Source: Nilaparvata lugens
Taxonomy: Eukaryota > Arthropoda > Insecta > Hemiptera > Delphacidae
NCBI RefSeq assembly: GCF_014356525.2
Contig: NC_052518.1
Coordinates: 8,155,978 to 8,219,977 of the forward strand
Reading direction: 5' to 3'
DNA: 64,000 nt
The notes beneath the pieces were generated by a model. It saw nothing but the letters and a program-made list of their open reading frames with translations, searched no databases and was not told where the DNA came from. The first letter of the stretch is position 1, and each line of letters starts with the position of its first letter. This document shows, one piece after another, positions 56,890 to 64,000 of this stretch. The position numbers and the translations under genes are program-made.

Positions 56890-58190
56890 GGATTCATATG
56901 AAAAAGGTCTTTATTTTGTTTTATTGATTGATATAATAAGTATACATCATATAAATGATAGGGAGAGGAAAAATAAGGTAACCTTGTGCTATTCCTCTCC
57001 CCAATTTAGATATGGTTACACAAATAGGTTAGGTCTTGTAGCTCTTCACTTCGCAAAATTTTCAGACCACTAATATGTTCAGTCACAAAGTGAAGGTCTT
57101 GATGAAAACTATGGTAATTATAAAGATTCATCATGCGGTTGATTGGAGAATTGAAGTGACTATTGGAGTTGCATTGGGGAGGAAGAAATCTGAAGCCGGA
57201 ACGCCGTGAAACTGAAGACACATATATATTCAGCAATGAAAGGAGGTAGGTTGATTGAACACGGTTGTTCAATATATTATAGGAACAAAAGCAATTTACA
57301 GCTCCTAGATGCTTCCAGGGATTGCATATCAAATATGGCTCTTAGGTTAGCTGTGGGAAAATTGAAAGGACAGAACATTTTAAAACGCTTTAAATATACA
57401 AACCTTAAAAATCTACTTTGAATTCTTTCTAATTCCAGCTTATGAAAGGCGAGATATGGATGCCATACTTCAGAGCAGTAGTTTAATGAACTTCTGATAA
57501 GTGTCCCATATAATAGGATAAGAATATTGTGATTATCAAATTGAGAGCAGGTTCTCCGAATGAATCCAATTTGTTGACATGCTCTGGAACATAAACTTCT
57601 CACATGATGATTGAAATTGAGCTCAGGATTAAAAATTACACCAAGGTCTTTAAAATGGTTCACTCACTTAATTATTTGGTTATTGATTCTATAGATGGGA
57701 GTTTGCGGATCTCTTTGTGTTGTGAAAGACAAAAGCTGATTTCTCAAGCACCAATCAAACAAACCATCTACATCACTTTGAAGCAGCTGACAATCAATTT
57801 CAGACCTAATCACCCTGAAGATCTTCACATCATCTGCATACAGCAGACAAGACGAATGCTTTATGAGACCCTCTACTGAAGTCAAAGTTAGAGCCACCTA
57901 TTTCGGGAATATTCCTGTCACCAATTACTATTACATTGTTATTTGAAATTTCATTGAATGATTCAATCACTTCAAAATATCGAAGATAAATCTCATAGGA
58001 AGTCGATGGTTTAAAATAAACAGCGTTGATGTAGTACGGATCTTTATTATTTAATAAAATCTTAATCCAGATAGATTCAAAAACCGGTGATGAAAATTCT
58101 GATAATAATACGGCCTTAAGAGAACTGCGAACAGCAACAAGTACTCCACCACCCCTCAACCCCTGATCACCAGTGAAAAACTGAATAAAA
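56890..58190 (-). mobile_element. LINE D, internally deleted
   Basis: On the minus strand: part of an endonuclease (58159 to about 57900) joins directly to the RT from just before motif C (57897 onward), then the C-terminal region to 57006, and a 3' UTR with GAGAGGAATAGCACAAGG and terminal TCAATCAATAAAACAAAATA. The RT fingers and motifs A and B are missing between, in a deletion probably exceeding 1 kb. Confidence 0.75.
57006..58159 (-). pseudogene. LINE D endonuclease/RT remnant
   Basis: EN portion: RGGGVLVAVRSSL, YYINAVYFKPSTSYEIYLRY and VIVIGDRNIPE (GDxN motif, usual Phe replaced by Arg). RT portion: motif C SSCLLYADDVKIF, then KDLGVIFNPELNFNHHV, SLNYCSEVWHPYLAFHKLEL and RMMNLYNYHSFHQDL. 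Frame differs across the deletion junction near 57895, and again near 57665 and 57300. Jockey-type. Possibly the ORF2 of the same insertion as the ORF1 at 58993-60015. Confidence 0.75.
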
Positions 58191-58214
58191 AGTTTGTATA
58201 AGTAACAAAGTTCA

Positions 58215-58930
58215 CAAGTAACAAACTGGCCGTTTACCTGAAACTGTAATAGTTATTATTGTGCAACTAGTGCGCAAAGTGACAGTTTGCTGCACTGAAA
58301 GAAACGTTTACGCACGAGCCGTAGGCGAAGGGCGGAATGGTTTCTTGAGTGCAGCAGAGTAACTTTGCTCACTTAGTTCACATTAAATTTCTCCTACAGT
58401 CACCATCAAATATGAGAAGTGGTTAATTATGGGTGAAATGATGGCTGAAATCCATATGTTTGTCTGTATAATTTTGTCATTAATAACAAATTTAATTCAT
58501 TCTAACTTGATAATCCAATTGAAAATTAATAAACGATAATTTATTCGAATTAAAAATTAAATTAATCCAATTAATTTGAAAATTTGAATAATTTCGAGTG
58601 AATCTTAATTTCTAAATAATTTTCCAATCAATCAATTTATGAATGAAAAAAAATTATTTGATGTAATGAATAATTAATAATATTCAAAATGTATAATTTA
58701 ATATGTTCTCATTTTTATTCATTTGAGAATCAGAAAAAATATTGATAGAACAAATTTGCATTCAAAATACACACCAAGAATGTCAACAGCGGATTGGGAT
58801 ACACTTAATACGCAAAATATTAAGAGTACGCAAAGTAATACTTTGCGCACTAGAGCGGAAAAGTGATTCTTTGCGTTCTGTAATCAGTGCAGGAATGGTC
58901 ACTTTTCAAGGTAACTGTAGGAAAAATAAT
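58215..58930. mobile_element. Foldback-like insertion between LINE ORF1 and ORF2
   Basis: CTAGTGCGCAAAGT occurs at about 58268 and inverted (ACTTTGCGCACTAG) at about 58842; the latter forms part of a self-palindrome AGTACGCAAAGTAATACTTT. The AT-rich middle is non-coding. Limits are approximate. It separates two minus-strand LINE pieces that may belong to one element. Confidence 0.45.
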
Positions 58931-58992
58931 AATATATCCGTGACTCCAGTACAAATGGATTGAAAATTAAAGCTCATTTGAGGAGAGATAAT

Positions 58993-60015
58993 TTAAAGCT
59001 TGTGGAAGTTTAAATCATTGTCATTTCTTATCACTGTCGATGACCTATCATTTTCACTTTTACGGATACGAACACATCCAGTCCGATCAACCCATGCATC
59101 TTTGATTACTCCTTTCTTCTTAAGATCACGAGCCATCCCTAGAAGTTTTCTTCTCTTAGCAGTGAGACTGCGATTGATGTAGATTGGGCCTTGACCTTCA
59201 AAACCGTGGACCTGTTGCCTTCTGAGGACGCCTATCTTTCTTCTCAGCTCCATGAACTGATCAGCATCGAAACGTCTCACAAATCTGACGACGATGGCCG
59301 CAGGGGGGCCCGGCCGCATACAGCCGCCAGCCGCATCCGCCGCGTGACGTCCTCCCGTACGAATCGGCAATCGATGGCAGGCGTCCACCATACTCGGCGT
59401 CACGTTCAAGCCCACCGCTCGTCCCACCTCAGCAATCGTCTCCATCGCATCTTCTTCTGCCTTCCCGGGAACACCGTGGATCTCAAGCGTATTCCTTCTG
59501 GTATACTGCTCTTGGTCATCGAGACGATCCTCAGTAGACTGCAGTCGCTCACGAACTTCTTTAATTTCAATCCCAAGTGAATCTATGAGCTGCTGCTGAC
59601 GATCAATTATCTTGCTCTGCTTACTAATCACACTACTAAGTTCACTCTGCCCATCCTGACCGGTTTTAATTATATTTTTTAACTCCTCTATACTGGCGGA
59701 GAACTGCGAGTGACTATTTCTAATTAATTGCTCCAAAGACTCCATTGAGACAGTAGGATCGGTCATATTCGAAGAGTTTGACTCGGGGGTCACGTTAGTT
59801 TTAACTGGTGTGCTATCTAACGAGTGTTGTCTCGCTGTACGCTGTTGTTCAAGACAACCAGGACAGCACCACGATGAGTTTTTTAAAAATGATGAATCAC
59901 TTGATTTTATATTAAGACAAGCTATATGAAAATAAAAATTACACTCCTTACAGAAGAGTTCATCAGCTACGTCAGATCGATTAACCGGTTGGTTGCACTT
60001 TCCACAGGCACTCAT
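58993..60015 (-). CDS. LINE ORF1 with PHD finger and coiled coil, intact
   Basis: 340 residues from the first ATG (60015; the frame extends to 60048 without ATG). N-terminal C4HC3 PHD-type zinc finger (CGKC...CKEC...FHIAC...CCPGC, about 4-53), a Ser/Thr-rich linker, a coiled coil (ISKQSKIIDRQQQLIDSLGI through RLQSTEDRLDDQEQYTRR), then a RRM/esterase-like C-terminal region with NTLEIHGVPGKAEED, IYINRSLTAKRRK and VRIRKSENDR. This is the ORF1 type of several insect Jockey/CR1-group LINEs; it is thought to bind element RNA. Downstream ORF2 is replaced by foldback DNA and then LINE D. The C-terminal GC-rich stretch (59280-59360) codes Ala/Gly/Arg and is unlike the AT-rich surroundings. Confidence 0.8.
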   Translation of the reverse strand: MSACGKCNQPVNRSDVADELFCKECNFYFHIACLNIKSSDSSFLKNSSWCCPGCLEQQRTARQHSLDSTPVKTNVTPESNSSNMTDPTVSMESLEQLIRNSHSQFSASIEELKNIIKTGQDGQSELSSVISKQSKIIDRQQQLIDSLGIEIKEVRERLQSTEDRLDDQEQYTRRNTLEIHGVPGKAEEDAMETIAEVGRAVGLNVTPSMVDACHRLPIRTGGRHAADAAGGCMRPGPPAAIVVRFVRRFDADQFMELRRKIGVLRRQQVHGFEGQGPIYINRSLTAKRRKLLGMARDLKKKGVIKDAWVDRTGCVRIRKSENDRSSTVIRNDNDLNFHKL

Positions 60016-60045
60016 ACTATTACGAATTTGGAACAGTTTTATAAG

Positions 60046-60173
60046 CACAACTCAAAGTAATAATTTCAAACTGTCATGAATAACTCAATTAATACACAAC
60101 AACTAACACAACTCAAAGTGATAATTTCAAACTGTCATAAAAGCTCACGAATTAACTCAATTAGAATGCTCAA
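60046..60173 (-). repeat. Two 61-bp tandem units upstream of the PHD-finger ORF1
   Basis: CACAACTCAAAGTAATAATT begins at 60046 and again (GTGATAATT variant) at 60107. They lie in the likely 5' UTR of the LINE; tandem 5' UTR units can carry LINE promoter activity. Confidence 0.75.
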
Positions 60174-60513
60174 TTCAATAGAATAGTCCATAGACGGATC
60201 AGGTAGTTACAGTCTAATCATTGGCGATAAGAGAGGACAAAATCAATACACCTTTCCGTTCGAGCTCCGAACTGATACTTAAGGACACCTCAAGGATCAA
60301 AATTTCAAACACTTATAACTTCAGACACAATGCTCAGATTCCATCGTGCTACACTTCATTCTTCTCGGTTCGTCAAGGCAGTCCAAAATCATGCATCATA
60401 AGTCAAATTTGGTCGAAAAGTGGAAAATTTATTGTTGAGTGTTCTAAAGCCCATATTCCAATACACATAAAATGGCCAATTTCTCAATTGCGAATATCTC
60501 GCCGACACCAAAA

Positions 60514-60541
60514 TCTTCTTCTTCTTCTTCTTCTTCTTCTT

Positions 60542-60571
<30 letters not shown>
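60514..60571 (+). repeat. (CTT)n microsatellite
   Basis: About 19 CTT units; long Lys or Leu/Phe open frames through it are artefacts. The stretch 60572-61317 shows nothing recognisable. Confidence 0.95.
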
Positions 60572-60572
<1 letters not shown>

Positions 60573-61543
60573 AGTTTGGTATCCATGCAATACGATGATT
60601 TCCCCTGATAAGGTATTGGTTGTAGTTTGGAATCTATGATAAGATAATTTCCCTAATAGGTCAAGTTATTAAACTTCCGAAAAGTTCAGTGACTTTTATA
60701 GGGTCTCTGGGGCCCTATATACCCGTTAACAATATTATTAATTCTCTTAGAAGAAAGTTCTGTCATCTCTAAAAAAGTTCTGTCATCTGCGATAGTTCCT
60801 GCCTTTTAGTGTCATGAGCCAGTTATCAACTTTTGTCAACTCTCAGCTACACTATTGGAATTGCATGTTGGCCCCAAATTATATCTCCAATTTAAGACCA
60901 AATTTAACTTTAAGGCTGTGGTGAGAGTCATACTTGGTGTGCATCGACAAACTCATTTCTTTTTTTATTTTTAAGCAGATCATGAGAGCTTTTTCACTTT
61001 GAACAGGGCATTGCACTGGTCTATAGAATGAGTGGTGGCAGATACTAAATTGGAGGGGATGTGAGAGCCAGTACTCAATTATTGCGTCTAGTAACTCAAC
61101 AGTTGGTAATGCTCCCAAGAGCTAGTTGTACATTATTTAAAAAAAATGGTTCATGGGCCAAGATTCTTTAACCTTTTGCCACTCGAGATAGATACGTAAA
61201 GATAGGTTCTTGAAAAAATTCCATAAAGAGTAAAAGCCTCTTGTACTGTTGTATGTGATGATGTAATTTCTGTAATATAAAGTGATATAGTGATATTAGG
61301 GTCAATACTATAAAATTCTTTAAAAATAAATGAACTTGATTGAATAATTTAAAACGAAAATATTATAGTGAGGTTCACGTTATAATTATAATAAAAATGT
61401 TGAGGGTGATGCCCACATAAGCTCTTAGGCTTGTGCGTGGCTAATGAGTGAGAGGGATAATGATGAGAGATGACGACCACTTTTTAGGTAGTCGGGACTG
61501 ACGACATATCGTCTCCTATATGAAAGTATTTGATTAAATTTAG

Positions 61544-61924
61544 GGCCGGTTTCCGAGCTCGGGATTTAGCCAAGTCCTAGACTTTAAACAGCTGGAGTCA
61601 GAAAATTGGCTTTCCAAAACGGGGCGTAGTCGCAGCTTTTATAACAGTAGTCGCAGTTATTATTTTGTCATTTCTATGAATTGGAAACGTTTTTCCTTGA
61701 TGAGATTAGACATTCCTAAATAATTCAAAATAGCTGAAAATTTACACTATTTTCTCTTTATTTTATTTTGTGTTCAATTTTCTAGTTTTTCGAAATTTAA
61801 TTCAAACGTGACTATGACAATGACTGCGAATACGCCCCGTTATTGAAAACCAATTTTCTGACTCCAGCTGTTTAAAGTCTTATAGGACTTTAATCCGGAA
61901 TAAATATAGGACTAAATCCGACCC
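61544..61924. mobile_element. MITE H, copy 2 (381 bp)
   Basis: GGGCCGGTTTCCGAGCTCGG start and GACCC end, with TTA at both flanks (61541-61543, 61925-61927). Same family as 45106-45471. Confidence 0.8.
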
Positions 61925-61994
61925 TTAGTGTTTTACTTTCTTGTCTTTCTTTGAAAATAAATGAGCTTGATTGAATACTTGAAAACGAAAATAT

Positions 61995-62369
61995 TATAGT
62001 GAGGTTCACGTTATATAATGACAGTATTTGATTAACTTTAGTTTTTTACTTTAGTATCCTTGTCTATCATTTGACAAGGCAGATAGCGCTATTCTTTTCT
62101 AGCTTTGCAACGTTTCCAGATCGTTTTCCAACAATGTAGAAATATTTTTAATTAACAAAGTATTCAATCTCAATTATGGAAATTTGTTATTCATTCAATG
62201 AAAAATACATTTTCTTGACAAATAAATTATAATTGATAATTTTTAACAAGAATGAGCAGTTAATATTACATCAGATGTACGGGCATCATCTATCCTCTAT
62301 GAATGGCAGTGGCAAGGCAGAAAATCGGCTACGTTGTTCTCTCCTATCTTTCTTCACTACCATTATAAC
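61995..62369. mobile_element. MITE family T, copy 5, right end truncated
   Basis: TATAGTGAGGTTCACGTTAT start; subterminal GTATCCTTGTCTATCATTTG; ends at CCATTATAAC where the expected GTGGACCTCACTATA is missing. The open frame at 62233-62472 crosses this edge and is not a gene. Confidence 0.75.
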
Positions 62370-62492
62370 CACAAAGCAAGTGCTAGTGTGCTCTGCGGCC
62401 CTGGTAGTTTTAACAGCTAGAAACGCGAAAAGCCTCAACTGTACGACCTATGAGGGGGGTCTTTCGATTTGAACTGTTTTGTTCTGTGGAGG

Positions 62493-62562
62493 AGCCGTGG
62501 TCTAGTGGTCTACACGCTGGCTTCGTAAACCAGTGGCCCGAGTTCGAACCTCAGAAGGGCCA
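62493..62562 (+). repeat. tRNA-Thr-like sequence (SINE head or pseudogene)
   Basis: AGCCGTGGTCTAGTGGTCTA carries an A box, GCTGGCTTCGTAAACCAG an anticodon-like arm with CGT in the loop, and CGAGTTCGAACCTC a B box. Acceptor pairing is poor, so it is more likely a SINE head than a working tRNA. Confidence 0.55.
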
Positions 62563-63013
62563 GATATTTTTGACGTTTCACTCCTGTAGTTCTCTCCTGA
62601 CTTGTTCACTTATATTTCCAAAGTTGATATTTTCCTATGGTGTGGTCTTCGCTACGATGGTAGTGAAGAGAAATAGGAATACAGTGTTGCTGATTGTCTG
62701 CCTTGTCACTGCCTTCTATGGAGGATAGTTGATACCTGTACAGTCTCATAGCTGAGTACTGAACAACGTTTTTTCCCCTTCTCTGCGATTTCCGTCAGAG
62801 TACTTTTAAAAAGACTTATATATAAAATTTGTGAAGAAGTTTATCGATGTTTACCATCACAAAACAAATTTTGAGGGTGATGCCCACATAAGCTCTTAGG
62901 CTTGTGCGTGGCTAATGAGTGAGAGGGATGATGATGAGAGATGACGACCACTTTTTAGGTAGTCGGGACTGACGACATATCGTCTCCTATATGACAGTAT
63001 TTGATTAAATTTA

Positions 63014-63389
63014 GGGCCGGTTTCCGAGCTCGGGATTTAGCTAAGTCCTAGACTTTAAACAGCTGGAGTCAGAAAATTGGCTTTCCAAAACGGGGCGTAG
63101 TCGCAGCTTTTATAACAGTAGTCGCAGTTTTTATTTTGTCATTTCTATGAATTGGAAACGTTTTTCCTTGATGAGATTAGACATTCCTAATTCAAAATAG
63201 CTGAAAATTTACACTATTTTCTCTTTATTTTATTTTGTGTTCAATTTTCTAGTTTTTCGAAATTTAATTCAAACGTGACTATGACAATGACTGCGAATAC
63301 GCCCCGTTTTTGAAAACCAATTTTCTGACTCCAGCTGTTTAAAGTCTTATAGGACTTTAATCCGGAATAAATATAGCTAAATCCGGCCC
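63014..63389. mobile_element. MITE H, copy 3 (in duplicated unit 2)
   Basis: Same termini as copy 2, with TTA flanks at 63011-63013 and 63390-63392. It arose with the segmental duplication and not by transposition. Confidence 0.8.
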
Positions 63390-63454
63390 TTAGTGTTTTA
63401 CTTTCTTGTCTTTCTTTGAAAATAAATGAGAAATAAACTTGAAAACGAAAATAT

Positions 63455-63829
63455 TATAGTGAGGTTCACGTTATATAATGACAGTATTTGATTAACTTTA
63501 GTTTTTTACTTTAGTATCCTTGTCTATCATTTGACAAGGCAGATAGCGCTATTCTTTTCTAGCTTCGCAACGTTTCTAGATCGTTTTCCAATAATGTAGA
63601 AATATTTTTAATTAACAAAGTATTCAATCTCAATTATGGAAATTTGTTATTCATTCAATGAAAAATACATTTTCTTGACAAATAAATTATAATTGATAAT
63701 TTTTAACAAGAATGAGCAGTTAATATTACATCAGATGTACGGGCATCATCTATCCTCTATGAATGGCAGTGGCAAGGCAGAAAATCGGCTACGTTGTTCT
63801 CTCCTATCTTTCTTCACTACCATTATAAC
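63455..63829. mobile_element. MITE family T, copy 6 (in duplicated unit 2)
   Basis: Counterpart of 61995-62369 with the same right-end truncation, confirming that the truncation predates the duplication. Confidence 0.75.
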
Positions 63830-63952
63830 CACAAAGCAAGTGCTAGTGTGCTCTGCGGCCCTGGTAGTTTTAACAGCTAGAAACGCGAAAAGCCTCAACT
63901 GTACGACCTATGAGGGGGGTCTTTCGATTTGAACTGTTTTGTTCTGTGGAGG

Positions 63953-64000
63953 AGCCGTGGTCTAGTGGTCTACACGCTGGCTTCGTAAACCAGTGGCCCG
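63953..64000 (+). repeat. tRNA-Thr-like sequence, second copy, cut by window end
   Basis: Counterpart of 62493-62540 in duplicated unit 2. The A box and anticodon-like arm are visible; the B box lies beyond the window. Confidence 0.5.

Larger units (their letters stand above)
61401..62871 (+). repeat. Tandem duplication, unit 1 (about 1.47 kb)
   Basis: Begins TGAGGGTGATGCCCACATAA. Contains MITE H (61544-61924), MITE T (61995-62369), a tRNA-like sequence (62493-62562) and an inverted partial MITE T end (about 62644-62733). It matches 62872 onward with few differences. The junction segment 61318-61385 also resembles 61953-62018, so an earlier partial unit precedes it. Confidence 0.85.
62872..64000 (+). 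repeat. Tandem duplication, unit 2, cut by window end
   Basis: Nearly identical to unit 1 with a few indels (for example a 5-base loss near 63190), continuing to the last base inside the tRNA-like sequence. Whether a third unit follows cannot be seen. Confidence 0.85.

Noticed and set aside
60389..60598. Poly-Lys and poly-Leu frames
   Set aside because: Translation of the (CTT)n microsatellite on both strands.
62233..62728. Overlapping 79- and 92-codon plus-strand frames (and the copy at 63693)
   Set aside because: They cross the edges of MITE T and the tRNA-like sequence. They are repeated only because the segment is duplicated.

Overview
The window looks like repeat-dense insect nuclear DNA, most likely from a hemipteran such as a planthopper. 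That assignment rests on AT-rich spliced genes with GT-AG introns, many non-LTR retrotransposons with insect-type ORF1 proteins, and palindromic MITEs that I associate from memory with hemipterans; the species is not proven. There is one assembly gap of 100 N at 40872-40971. No rRNA gene, CRISPR array or bacterial operon is visible.

Layout. 1-14 kb: a 478-bp-arm foldback element, a polypurine block, two LINE fragments of different clades meeting head to head at 6181/6182, a degenerate satellite-like array, and nested DNA elements with an 8-bp microsatellite. 15-21.6 kb (minus strand): a nearly complete LINE (called H1) with a zinc-knuckle Gag-like ORF1, then an ORF holding a domain I do not recognise followed by a complete superfamily-1 helicase of the alphavirus-like (+)RNA virus type, then endonuclease (EN) and reverse transcriptase (RT). 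22-31 kb: DNA elements and a LINE whose RT is split by a 1215-bp solo LTR. 31-39 kb: mostly intergenic DNA with MITEs. 39-46 kb: the best host gene candidates, a minus-strand acidic protein with one membrane segment and its own promoter, and a four-exon plus-strand gene with an 18-bp proline-rich minisatellite. 47-55 kb: MITEs and a second, diverged, 5'-truncated helicase LINE (H2, plus strand), apparently lying inside an intron of a small host gene. 56-60 kb: an internally deleted LINE downstream of an intact PHD-finger plus coiled-coil ORF1. 61.4-64 kb: a 1.46-1.47 kb tandem duplication running off the end.

Main result. H1 and H2 are two independent, diverged copies of a LINE family with the same order: unknown domain, viral-type SF1 helicase, an 8-nt ATG/stop overlap, EN, RT. 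All diagnostic helicase motifs survive in both although the copies have clearly drifted apart. The helicase is therefore a heritable module of the retrotransposon and not a chance insertion. From memory, virus-like helicases have been reported inside ORF2 of some insect LINEs (TRAS elements of Lepidoptera). Here the helicase sits in a separate ORF upstream of EN, which makes a three-ORF LINE. Most other reading frames in the window are degraded transposon relics.
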